Source: Candidatus Glassbacteria bacterium (GTDB lineage Bacteria > Gemmatimonadota > Glassbacteria > GWA2-58-10). From it: 35,914 bases of DNA. The notes under the pieces were generated by a model, which searched no databases, was not told where the DNA came from, and saw only the letters and a list, made by a program, of their open reading frames with translations. The stretch is from contig VRUH01000026.1 in assembly GCA_019456185.1 (NCBI GenBank), forward strand, positions 1 through 35,914, read 5' to 3'. A program made the position numbers and the translations under genes. Positions 7,507-15,373 of the stretch are shown in pieces. Every line of letters begins with the position of its first letter. The first letter of the stretch is position 1.

Positions 7507-8223
7507 TTAAATATCTCTATTATTAATAATCTCTTTAAGCTCCTCAATTGTTAATAAATTACTTCTAAATCGATGGATCATCATATGACAATTACTACAT
7601 AAAACTGTCATATCATTCTTAGGATCTACTTTAATTTTACCTTCATAAGAGCTTATAGGTCTGTGATGATGAACCTCAATAAAGCTTTCACCTCTTTTGC
7701 CATATACTTTTTCAAAATTAAATCCGCAAACAGTGCATTCTAATCCATGAAAATTAATGGTTTGTGTCCGCAACTTTGAATTTCTTTCAAAATATCTTAT
7801 CATTCTTAAAGATTGCTTCCCTTCAAGCCCGCCGGTAGGCCCTAATACAGGCTTCTTTTCTTCTGCCTCCATGCTTTTCAAATCTTCCTGAATAATCGAA
7901 AATAAAGTTGATTTTGTAACATCCTCCTCCAAAAGTGTTCTAAAAACTTCAAAATCATGGTCACTTAGTTTGAATTTCCGCCGTAGTTTATCTAACAATT
8001 CTCCTGATTTATACCATCGTTCAAATGTATCAACTTTTCCTGCAAAATGGCGTGCGCGTGCAAGTTGATCATTTATCGTTTGATAAGTTACGCTGAAGTA
8101 TCTAGCTGTTTTATACACTGACTCCAATCTTGTACTTCCATTCTTCATATAAAATATGACTGCGTAAATTTGTCGTAGGCCTTTCCTAGACCTGCTTTGA
8201 AACCAAAGGGATTTGAAGTCCAT
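7507..8223 (-). CDS. HNH endonuclease, AT-rich insertion
   Basis: A 238-residue protein from ATG 8223 (AGGGTGA seven bases upstream; a GTG at 8232 is the alternative). The C-terminal third is a zinc-bound HNH nuclease: CTVCG (166-170 counted from the GTG), the HHH triad at 188-190, and C..CH...H at 212-220. The sequence FEKVYGKRGESFIEVHHHRP is the form found in McrA-like and other restriction or defence nucleases. The N-terminal ~130 residues look helical and may bind DNA (RYFSVTYQTINDQLARAR resembles a helix-turn-helix). The gene is conspicuously AT-rich compared with the GC-rich genes on both sides and uses many AAA/ATT/TTA codons. It interrupts an otherwise closely spaced enzyme cluster, so it is probably a recent arrival acting as a solitary restriction, defence or selfish nuclease. 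Confidence 0.9.
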   Translation of the reverse strand: MDFKSLWFQSRSRKGLRQIYAVIFYMKNGSTRLESVYKTARYFSVTYQTINDQLARARHFAGKVDTFERWYKSGELLDKLRRKFKLSDHDFEVFRTLLEEDVTKSTLFSIIQEDLKSMEAEEKKPVLGPTGGLEGKQSLRMIRYFERNSKLRTQTINFHGLECTVCGFNFEKVYGKRGESFIEVHHHRPISSYEGKIKVDPKNDMTVLCSNCHMMIHRFRSNLLTIEELKEIINNRDI

Positions 8224-8280
8224 TGGAATCACCCTATGTCTTTTAGTTATTTTATCAAGGTAAACTTAATAAAAGTTGTT

Positions 8281-9423
8281 TCACCAGTCCCGCCCCAGCC
8301 ATCTGTCCAGCCACTGGTAGGCCCGTTCGCGGATTTCCGGCGGGAAATCGTGGTCTCCGTCGGTGTAGACAGTCTCGAACCTGTCCGCCGCGCCCAGGAT
8401 TTCATAGAGCCGCGCCACCTGCTTGAGCGGCTCGGCGACAGCCCAGAAATCCGGGAAAATATGGTCCTGACGAGCCGAGTAGTTGAACAGCGCGCGGGGC
8501 GCGCAGAGCGCGGCCACCTCGTGGAGGTCGCACGGGACAACGCCGCTGCGAAGGTGGTCGCGCAGCCGGTCGTTGAAATGGACGAACCAGGTGTCGCGGG
8601 CAAACCGGAACGGTTTTGCCGAGGTGGCCAGGGAGACAAAGCCGCACGAGCTTACCGCTGCGTCCACCCGCGGGTCGAACGCCTGGTGGAAGAACGCGTT
8701 GTAACCGCCCAGGCTGTGGCCGATCACTCCCAGCCGCGAGGTGTCCGCCTCGGGCACAGTGCCCAGGAAATCGACCGAGCGGATATGGTCGGAGAGCATC
8801 TTGCCCATCGCCGACCACTCCGGATAAGTCCTGTCGAACGGGCCGGTGTCAAACGGCTCGCCTCCCTCGTAAACCCTCTCGCCAGCGGAGATAACGTCCG
8901 GGGCGAACACCACGTAGCCCCTGCGGGCCAGTTCCTCGCCGTAATAGCGGTTGTCGCGCGCCCGCTCGATCCCGACCGTTACTTTCGCGCCCGGAGTGAT
9001 CGTCGAGTGCATCGCCAGGATAACCGGACGGGGGCCGGCGGCACTTGCGCCGGGAGGAATCAGCAGCCAGCCGTTGATCCGGTCGCCGGTGCCGCTGTTG
9101 AACGTTACCTCCCGCTGGAGAAAACCCTCACGTTGCTGCTCGCCGATAACTCTTACCTCCAGCGGCCCGCTTACCGGCGGAGCGTCGCCCAGCAGTTCCC
9201 GCGCGCGACGGACTATCGATTCGCGCTTGGAGGCCCAGGCGTCCGGGTCATCGATCCGGGTGCGGACTACCGGTCCGCCGTTAATCTGGTTGGCGGGGAG
9301 ATAGTCAGTCAGAATATCGGTCAGTGGAACGGGCCAGGCCCCGCTAAGGGTGTCGGTCCGGCTCTGAGCGAACGAATCCGCAGAGGCTGCCAGCAGCAAT
9401 ATCAGAGTAAGTAGGACTCGCAT
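8281..9423 (-). CDS. Secreted alpha/beta hydrolase (acetyl-xylan-esterase / dienelactone-hydrolase-like)
   Basis: 380 residues with a Sec signal peptide (MRVLLTLILLLAASADSFA). The hydrolase fold shows the nucleophile elbow GHSLGG (Ser 237), a likely acid Asp 320 in SARQDHIFPD and the catalytic His 358 in GDHDFP. The oxyanion segment follows PRPVILAMHS. An N-terminal ~90-residue region precedes the fold, as in periplasmic esterases of the Abhydrolase_7 / acetyl-xylan-esterase groups, which remove acyl groups from plant or microbial glycans. Substrate is inferred only. It starts 24 nt after the aminotransferase gene ends, suggesting co-transcription. Confidence 0.88.
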   Translation of the reverse strand: MRVLLTLILLLAASADSFAQSRTDTLSGAWPVPLTDILTDYLPANQINGGPVVRTRIDDPDAWASKRESIVRRARELLGDAPPVSGPLEVRVIGEQQREGFLQREVTFNSGTGDRINGWLLIPPGASAAGPRPVILAMHSTITPGAKVTVGIERARDNRYYGEELARRGYVVFAPDVISAGERVYEGGEPFDTGPFDRTYPEWSAMGKMLSDHIRSVDFLGTVPEADTSRLGVIGHSLGGYNAFFHQAFDPRVDAAVSSCGFVSLATSAKPFRFARDTWFVHFNDRLRDHLRSGVVPCDLHEVAALCAPRALFNYSARQDHIFPDFWAVAEPLKQVARLYEILGAADRFETVYTDGDHDFPPEIRERAYQWLDRWLGRDW

Positions 9424-9447
9424 TTTACTTTCCCGCCGGATAATAAA

Positions 9448-10599
9448 TCAGTCGAGCGCGGCCAGCAGCCGCTCGATATCATCTTCGTTATTATAATAGT
9501 GGGGACTGACCCTGATCGAGGCGCAGGGAAACCCCAGGCCGAATTTTTTGCCTCGCAAGCGACGCAGCAACTCCTTGGCGTCCTCGTTGCGGGGACGGAA
9601 ACAGGTGATCCCGCTGCGCGCACCGGATGACTGCGGGCTGAGCACCTCGAAGCCTCTCTCCACCAGCCCCCCGACCAGCAGCGAGCCGAGACCCAGCACG
9701 TGAGCCTCGATATTTTCCGGTCCCAGCTCGAGCATGGTCTCCACGCTTTTACCCAGGGTGTGGATCCCGGCGATATTCAGCGTCCCGCCCTCGAACCGCC
9801 CGGCGTCTGGGGCCAGCGGTTTGTCGAATGGAGCGGGGTCGGCGCTGCCGGTGAGAAATGTCAGCGGATCATCCAGGCTCAGCCATGACGCACCCACCGG
9901 GTCGAGCAGTTCCAGCTTGTCCCGGTTGAGATAGCAGAAGCCCACGCCCTCGCCGGCGATCATCCACTTGTGCCCGCCCACGCTGACCAGATCGGCCTGC
10001 CAGTCCCTGACCCGGGTGACCAGCGAGCCCACTCCCTGGACCCCATCGACCGCGAAAAACAACCCGCGTTTGCGGCAAAGCTCGCCGAGGGCGATCATGT
10101 CGTTACGGGTGCCGGTGTGGAACTCGACAAACGAGACCACCAGCATCCGGGTCCGGGAGTCCATGGCGGCGATAAGATCATCGAGGCTGAACGTGTTGTC
10201 CGGCCGCGGCTCGACAATCCGCAGTTCAACCCCGAGGCCGCCGAGCAGATTGAGCGGGACAGTCACCGCCGGGAACTCGCCGCGCAGGCTGAGCGCGTTG
10301 TCTCCCTCGCGCCACGGGAACCCGCGGACGGCGAACGTGAGTCCTTCCGAGGTATTCTTGCTGAAAAAAATCTCGCCATGCCCACAGCCCATCAGCCCGG
10401 CGACCAGCTTGCGGATTTCGGCTATCCGCCTGTGCCACTGGCCCTCGAGTTCTCCGCCGACGGCCGAGTAGCCGTCGAAAATCTTTTTCGCCTCCTCGGT
10501 GATGAACGGCGGCACCGGGGCCACCGCGGCGTTGTTGAGGTACACGCGATTGGCGGTTATCGGGAATTTTTCCCGTATCTGGGCGAATTTATCGGGCAA
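9448..10599 (-). CDS. Aminotransferase class V-fold PLP enzyme
   Basis: 383 residues. The start is TTG 10599 with GGAG about ten bases upstream; no better start is available. Fold-type I PLP signature: NNAAVAPVP near the N-terminus, TSEGLTFAVRG (phosphate contact), AVDGVQGVG (Asp 185 and Gln 188 contacting the pyridine ring) and GGHKWM with Schiff-base Lys 211. The chain ends with the class V C-terminal domain (RFEGGTLNIAGI, SGITCFRP, IRVSPHYYNNEDDIERLL). These features place it with the cysteine desulfurase / isopenicillin-N-epimerase-like group. There is no desulfurase Cys loop, so sulfur mobilisation is unlikely; it may be a lyase, epimerase or kynureninase-like enzyme. First gene of the leftward cluster down to 6088. 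Confidence 0.88.
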   Translation of the reverse strand: MPDKFAQIREKFPITANRVYLNNAAVAPVPPFITEEAKKIFDGYSAVGGELEGQWHRRIAEIRKLVAGLMGCGHGEIFFSKNTSEGLTFAVRGFPWREGDNALSLRGEFPAVTVPLNLLGGLGVELRIVEPRPDNTFSLDDLIAAMDSRTRMLVVSFVEFHTGTRNDMIALGELCRKRGLFFAVDGVQGVGSLVTRVRDWQADLVSVGGHKWMIAGEGVGFCYLNRDKLELLDPVGASWLSLDDPLTFLTGSADPAPFDKPLAPDAGRFEGGTLNIAGIHTLGKSVETMLELGPENIEAHVLGLGSLLVGGLVERGFEVLSPQSSGARSGITCFRPRNEDAKELLRRLRGKKFGLGFPCASIRVSPHYYNNEDDIERLLAALD

Positions 10600-10722
10600 G
10601 CCTGTTGCTCTCCATCAAATTTATTTGCACTCATTATCGCTTTGCAGGGACACAGAAATATTAGGCGTGGCGTGAAACGAACGCAAATAAAACGAGATTG
10701 CCTGCCCGGAGACTTTGTCAGT

Positions 10723-10763
10723 AAAAAAAGCCCCGGTCCGCAGAATAAGCGGGCCGGGGCTTT
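10723..10763 (-). terminator. Terminator of the rubrerythrin gene
   Basis: On the minus strand, AAAGCCCCGGCCCGC and GCGGACCGGGGCTTT form a 15-bp stem with one mismatch around a 7-nt loop, followed by TTTT. It begins 25 nt after the rubrerythrin stop. Confidence 0.9.
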
Positions 10764-10787
10764 GCATTTAATAGCAGAGCCTGCCGA

Positions 10788-11357
10788 TTAATAGTTGACG
10801 ACATGCAGCTCGAAAAAGGCCTGCGGGTTGTCGCAGGTCGGGCAGCGCAGGGGAGCCTGGCCGGCCTCGTAAACAGCGCCGCACTCCAGGCACTTCCAGA
10901 ACACCTTGCCGTCGCGCTTGAAAACGATCCCCTTCTCGACATTGTCCAGCAGCTTGAGGTAGCGCTCCTCGTGCTTGACTTCCACGCCGGCCACTTGCCG
11001 GTACTGCTTGGCCACCTCCGGGTAGCCCTCCTGCTCGGCTATTTCGGCCATGCCGGGGTAGATCACCGTGTGCTCCTCGTTCTCGCCGGCCGCGGCGGAC
11101 TTGAGGTTCTCGGCCGTGGTGCCGATATCGCTCGGGTAACCCGCGGTGATCTCGGCCATGCCTCCCGGCAGGAAGTTGAAATAGCGGCGCGCGTGCCACA
11201 TCTCGTTGTGGGCCGTTTCGCGGAACAGGTTCGCGACCTGGACCATACCTTCCTTCTCGGCGATAACGGCGTACATGTCGTAGCGGTTGCGAGCCTGCGA
11301 TTCACCGGCGAATGCGGCCAGCAGGTTGTGCTCGGTTTTAGATCCCTTCTCGACCAT
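10788..11357 (-). CDS. Rubrerythrin
   Basis: 189 residues from ATG 11357, close to the usual ~191; longer in-frame starts upstream have no support, and a GGGGGGAAG ribosome site sits just before this one. Residues 1-145 form the ferritin-like four-helix bundle with diiron ligands in [10 protein letters not shown] (Glu 19), [10 protein letters not shown] (Glu 52, His 55) and the late VEVKHEERY segment. Residues 150-189 form a rubredoxin-like iron site with CLEC (156, 159) and CPTC (172, 175). The enzyme reduces hydrogen peroxide in the cytoplasm and is typical of anaerobes and microaerophiles, which informs the lifestyle of this organism. Monocistronic. Confidence 0.97.
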   Translation of the reverse strand: MVEKGSKTEHNLLAAFAGESQARNRYDMYAVIAEKEGMVQVANLFRETAHNEMWHARRYFNFLPGGMAEITAGYPSDIGTTAENLKSAAAGENEEHTVIYPGMAEIAEQEGYPEVAKQYRQVAGVEVKHEERYLKLLDNVEKGIVFKRDGKVFWKCLECGAVYEAGQAPLRCPTCDNPQAFFELHVVNY

Positions 11358-11648
11358 CAGGACTTCCCCCCGGTTTAAATACAACTGCGTTGCAGGACAC
11401 TCCAAACGTCTTGATTTCTCAATCAGCTTCAGACCGGGCCGGCACCAGTTCCCGAACAAACGAAAAAACCGGTGAAACCAGCCGTTCTTAGCATTTAACG
11501 CGACGGCCCGCTAAATGTTAACAATTTGTCAACAATTGAGCAATTTATTTATTTTCAACTATTTAGATTATAAGTATCAAGCTCATTTGCAGATAGCAAA
11601 TGTTGCGGAACGGGAGGTAAATGATGGGAATGGCGGAGCACCCGGCGC
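11358..11648. other. AT-rich intergenic region upstream of rubrerythrin
   Basis: Non-coding. It holds a perfect hairpin CATTTGC/GCAAATG (11584-11602), probably near the end of the amidase transcript. It also has an approximate palindrome CAATTTGTCAACAATTG (around 11522-11538) and a possible rubrerythrin promoter on the minus strand (TTAACA, 17 nt, TTAAAT). The palindrome overlaps the upstream edge of that promoter, so it could be a peroxide-responsive operator; it does not match the PerR box. Confidence 0.4.
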
Positions 11649-13433
11649 TCAATCAAACGACGATTGAATCGACTCGCGGTCCGGGAATCCCGGTGAGGGA
11701 CTGGTCCAGATACGGCCGTCGAGCCTCCATCCTGCCCGGCGGGCGGTGGCCACCAGATCCGGGTCGATCTCGACCTTGTACCAGAAGTCGGTGCTGTCCG
11801 CCCGGCGGCTGGAGATTTCGTTGAGGTTGGGCAGCACCAGCCCGCGCAGGACGTCGGGGTCGAGCACGGGTGCGATACCGATCGCCCTGCGCTCACTGGC
11901 GGTAAGCCCGTCGGCCTTGCGTCCGCGGAGCAGCATATTGCCCGGTCCGCGCCGGGTGGCCACCTTGCGATGATCCAGCACGCGTTCGTCGGGGATGATG
12001 TAGATCGAGCGGATCACCTGCTGGAGCTTGCGCGCTGTTTCGAGCTGGGCGGCGGTAATCACGCTGGTGAACCCGGCCTCGATCTCGATACCGATCGAGA
12101 CGTCACTGACCCGGTTCTGTCCGTTCCAGAAACAGCGGTAGTCGGCCGGGCTGCCCGAGTGGTCGCGGGGGTTCTTGTCCGGGTCAACCACCAGGAAACA
12201 GTTACCCGACTCGTCGATATAAAAGTTAGTCACCGCCATGCGGTAGATATAGTTGAGACTGAACTGGCTGCGTTTTTTCTCGCGCAGGGCCTCTTCCACT
12301 TCCGGCTCGATCCCCGTCCGGTGCCAGATAATCATATCCGGGTATGCCGCGCTGCCGTCACCGAACTGGCGCTTGAGCGGAGGAAGGTATTTCTGCCGGC
12401 GGCGGTAATATGTCTTGCGGCGGGTGACATGGTGGCTGAGACTGATTTCCAGGCCATTGTCGTACACCAGCTTATTCTTGGTTTTTTTCTTCAGCCCGAC
12501 AACCGGCTTGGAAAGCACGTAACGGTTGTTCAGCAGATAAGATGGTATATAATATAACTTACCGGGCCACAGCGGCTGGTTCATGTTATAGTGGCGAATC
12601 TGCTGGGCGAGATAGCGGGCGTGACGCTCCGGGTCGTCGTGGAAAGTATAGGTCGACGGCCACTCGGAGGCCGGAGCCACATAGCGCCCGGCCAGGTCGG
12701 CGTACGTTTCGCCGGGGGCGGCTGTATGTTTGATATCGCGCTCGCCGAGCGGGTAAATCCGCTCGCGGGCAACGTAGCTCTCGGGCGACGAGTTCAGGCT
12801 GGAGTGCCTGTCGGCCAGGGAGTTATAGTGCTCCTCGGTCAAATACAGCGGCACGTGGATTACAGCGGAGCGGTAGCTGAAAACCTCGCCGGCGCGGCGG
12901 TAGATGTCGCGGATATCGCTGCTGATCGTGCGTACCATGCTCTCGCGCAGCCGCTTATCACCGCTCCACTCCGGCATGCAAAACTGCCGGACAACGTTGC
13001 TCAGGCTCTGGCCTCGTCCCGTCTTGATTTTCAGGAACGGCTCATCGCCGTGGAACTTCACGGTATCCTGAACAGTGCTGCTCCTGGGCCGGGCCGGCTG
13101 ACGGCGGCGGATCGGGCTGTCGCCCTCGGACTCGAACGGGATGTAAATCGTCACTCCGCGCGGAATACGTTTGGCGCTGGTGATTCTGGCGAAAGCGGGG
13201 TTGCGTTCGCGGTTGAATTCGAAGATGTAGCGCCACTGGGTAGGGTCGACGCCGTTGTCGATCAGGGTGTTCCACAGGCTGCCGCCCATCCGGACCGTAA
13301 CATATTGCTCTGCCCCGGCTTCCCGGCTGTCGGTGTCCGCAGCCCGGAGTAAACCGGTGCAGAAATAAGACACCAGCAGACAGAAACCGATCAGTGCGGG
13401 CTTTATCACGCTTTTGCGGAAACTTGTTATCAT
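11649..13433 (-). CDS. Exported LysM-like / amidase_2 (PGRP-fold) cell-wall protein
   Basis: 594 residues from ATG 13433 (AGGA-type site upstream); the longer frame to 13535 adds only unconserved residues. Residues 10-31 are a signal or membrane anchor. Residues 41-100 look like a LysM-type module (YVTVRMGGSLWNTLIDNG ... VTIYIP), and a second one may lie at 236-300 (HTAAPGETYADLAGRY ... LYYIPSY). The C-terminal third matches the N-acetylmuramoyl-L-alanine amidase_2 fold: IIWHRTG (His 371), VTNFYIDESGNCFLVVD, SIGIEIE (Glu 450) and LDHRKV (His 488). The third zinc ligand, normally Cys or Asp in a C/D-P-G motif, appears as GPG at 496-498, so activity may be altered. Likely trims or binds peptidoglycan in the periplasm. 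It is divergent from the ATPase gene at 13658. Confidence 0.85.
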   Translation of the reverse strand: MITSFRKSVIKPALIGFCLLVSYFCTGLLRAADTDSREAGAEQYVTVRMGGSLWNTLIDNGVDPTQWRYIFEFNRERNPAFARITSAKRIPRGVTIYIPFESEGDSPIRRRQPARPRSSTVQDTVKFHGDEPFLKIKTGRGQSLSNVVRQFCMPEWSGDKRLRESMVRTISSDIRDIYRRAGEVFSYRSAVIHVPLYLTEEHYNSLADRHSSLNSSPESYVARERIYPLGERDIKHTAAPGETYADLAGRYVAPASEWPSTYTFHDDPERHARYLAQQIRHYNMNQPLWPGKLYYIPSYLLNNRYVLSKPVVGLKKKTKNKLVYDNGLEISLSHHVTRRKTYYRRRQKYLPPLKRQFGDGSAAYPDMIIWHRTGIEPEVEEALREKKRSQFSLNYIYRMAVTNFYIDESGNCFLVVDPDKNPRDHSGSPADYRCFWNGQNRVSDVSIGIEIEAGFTSVITAAQLETARKLQQVIRSIYIIPDERVLDHRKVATRRGPGNMLLRGRKADGLTASERRAIGIAPVLDPDVLRGLVLPNLNEISSRRADSTDFWYKVEIDPDLVATARRAGWRLDGRIWTSPSPGFPDRESIQSSFD

Positions 13434-13657
13434 CGCCGTCCTATCCGGGAAATCCGTGAATGACTGGTATTTGAGGCCATTTTCAGCGCAAAGATAACAT
13501 CTAAGGCTCGCTACCGCAAAAAAATGCTGCAACAATCAGGCCTCAATGTATAATTAAGGTGAGGAAAAAATTTACAAACAGGTCCGGATTATATAAATTG
13601 TTTCCCTCTCGTTATTTCGCTCGTTCACTCATTGCGCGGCAACTGCGGAGGCTGGCA

Positions 13658-14314
13658 ATGGCGATCCTGGCGGACTTCGGCACGTCCTGGACCAAGATCA
13701 TTGACACCGGCAGCGGTCAGAGGAAAATATCCCGGACCAAGGACCTGGTGGATTTCACCGCCGAGCTGGCGACCGGACATAATACCCGCAAGCGGGCGGA
13801 AAGGAGTGTCAACGAGTTGATTGCTCTGGGCGATGGGTCATTGCAACTCGTTGATGACAAACAGTTTACGGTGCTCGATGTCGGCTCCCGGGATGTAAAA
13901 TACGTCTGTTTCGCCGACGGCCGGATCAGCGAGATGAACTGGTCGGCCAAGTGCGGAGCGATGACCGGCTTTACCCTGGAACTGATCCTCGATTATTTCG
14001 AGGTGGACCCGGCAGCAGTGGAAACCGGGGACAGCGTGATGGGGATCACCTGCGGGGTGCTGGGCATGGAGCAGCTGTTCGAACAGATCGCCGGGGGCGG
14101 GTCGGCGGAACGGGCGGTGGCGAATTTCACCCGCGGCCTGGCGGTCAACGCATACCGCTTCATCGGGCAGCCGAAGCGGTTCTACCTCTCGGGCGGGATG
14201 TGCGACAACCCGTTGTTCATGCGCTCGTTCCCCGAGGGGGTCGAGGTGCTGCCTCTGGGCAGGTTCGTTCTGGTGGAGGGACTCAGGAAGGAGTTAGCCA
14301 GCCATGAGTCATGA
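13658..14314 (+). CDS. BadF/BadG/BcrA/BcrD-family (HgdC-like) Fe-S ATPase
   Basis: 218 residues from ATG 13658 (GGAGG seven bases upstream). ASKHA ATPase fold: N-terminal LADFGTSWTKI, second phosphate motif LDVGSRDVKYV (73-83), NWSAKCGAMTGFTLE (94-108) and adenosine motif LSGGMCDNP (178-185). Cys 99 and Cys 132 (GITCGVLGMEQLF) correspond to the two cysteines that bind the [4Fe-4S] cluster at the dimer interface of 2-hydroxyglutaryl-CoA dehydratase activators. Such ATPases drive a single electron uphill to a partner enzyme. No dehydratase subunit is nearby. Instead it overlaps by 11 nt a tRNA thiouridylase and is followed by mnmE, so its partner here may be the tRNA-modifying enzyme. That role is inference. 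Confidence 0.87.
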   Translation: MAILADFGTSWTKIIDTGSGQRKISRTKDLVDFTAELATGHNTRKRAERSVNELIALGDGSLQLVDDKQFTVLDVGSRDVKYVCFADGRISEMNWSAKCGAMTGFTLELILDYFEVDPAAVETGDSVMGITCGVLGMEQLFEQIAGGGSAERAVANFTRGLAVNAYRFIGQPKRFYLSGGMCDNPLFMRSFPEGVEVLPLGRFVLVEGLRKELASHES

Positions 14315-15356
14315 GAAGATCAGGGCGGTGGCGATGCTTTCCGGCGGGCTCGACAGCTCGCTGGCGGTCAAAATCGTCGCCGACCAGGGAATAGATGTTA
14401 TCGGGGTCAACTACAACACGGGCTTCTGCCTCACCGACCACCGGCGCAAGATGGTGGGGCTGGGCGCGGAAATCGACCCGAAATCCGTGCGCAACGAGGC
14501 TCTGAGGGCCGGGGCCCAGTGGCGGATCCCGGTGGAAATTATCGACATTTCGAAAGAATACATGCGGATCCTGACCAACCCGCGCTACGGCTACGGCAAA
14601 AACGTCAACCCCTGTATCGACTGCCGGATTTTCATGCAGCAGAAGACGCTGGAGTTCATGGACACTGTCGGGGCCAGGTTCATTATCACCGGCGAGGTGG
14701 TGGGGCAGAGGCCGATGAGCCAGATGCGCCAGTCCCTGCTGTTGATCGAGATGCGCAGCGGGGCCAAGGGCAAGGTTCTGCGGCCGCTCTCGGCCAAACT
14801 GCTGGAGCCGACTCTGGCCGAGATCGAGGGCTGGGTGGACCGCGAGAAGCTTTACGATTTCAAGGGACGCAGCCGTAAGCCGCAGATGGAACTGGCGAAA
14901 AAGATCGGCCTGGCCGACTACCCTCAGCCCGCCGGCGGCTGCTGCTTCCTGACCGATCCCAACTACGCGCGGCGGATGCAGGACCTGTTCGACCACCAGG
15001 AAAAGAAAACCCTGACAACCGAGCAGGTGTTGCTGCTCAAGGTCGGCCGCCATTTCCGGATCGCCGACCGTTCGAAAGCGATCGTGGGCCGCAACGAGGC
15101 CGAGAACCTGTTGCTCCAAAGCCAGGCCAGGGACAGCCTGCGGCTGAACTGCGCCGATGTCGTCGGTCCGCTCACCCTGCTCGAGGGAGAGCACGGAGAC
15201 CGTCCGGTCGATACCGCGGCCAGGCTGACCGCCCGTTACGGCGACGGCAGGGACCGCGAGAGCGTGCAGGTCATTGTCCAGACCCCCGGGGGCGCCGAGC
15301 GCAAGATCACTGTCAAGCCAATGGACGAACAGGTATGCGCCAGGATGAGGATCTGA
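14304..15356 (+). CDS. PP-loop tRNA thiouridylase with NFACT-R-like C-terminal domain
   Basis: 350 residues. The PP-loop SGGLDSS (13-19) binds ATP to adenylate uridine. NPCIDC (Cys 104, Cys 107) aligns with the catalytic PCxxC motif of MnmA-type 2-thiouridylases, and GGCC (around 213) offers the second catalytic Cys. After about residue 225 the chain carries LLKVGRHFRI ... KAIVGRNEAENLLL, the pattern of the NFACT-R (DUF814) RNA-associated domain, replacing the usual MnmA central and C-terminal domains. Function: probably sulfur insertion into tRNA uridine, U34 or another site. It overlaps the Fe-S ATPase gene by 11 nt (translational coupling) and ends 17 nt before mnmE. An alternative is 4-thiouridine synthesis (ThiI-like), but no THUMP domain is present. 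Confidence 0.87.
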   Translation: MSHEKIRAVAMLSGGLDSSLAVKIVADQGIDVIGVNYNTGFCLTDHRRKMVGLGAEIDPKSVRNEALRAGAQWRIPVEIIDISKEYMRILTNPRYGYGKNVNPCIDCRIFMQQKTLEFMDTVGARFIITGEVVGQRPMSQMRQSLLLIEMRSGAKGKVLRPLSAKLLEPTLAEIEGWVDREKLYDFKGRSRKPQMELAKKIGLADYPQPAGGCCFLTDPNYARRMQDLFDHQEKKTLTTEQVLLLKVGRHFRIADRSKAIVGRNEAENLLLQSQARDSLRLNCADVVGPLTLLEGEHGDRPVDTAARLTARYGDGRDRESVQVIVQTPGGAERKITVKPMDEQVCARMRI

Positions 15357-15373
15357 CAGGGCGGGGAACTTGC

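Noticed and set aside
8197-9414. 405-codon rightward frame opposite the esterase
   Set aside because: No domain or ribosome site; composition follows from GC-rich codon positions of the leftward esterase.
14283-15194. 303-codon leftward frame opposite the thiouridylase
   Set aside because: No recognisable motif, and it overlaps a complete PP-loop enzyme on the other strand.
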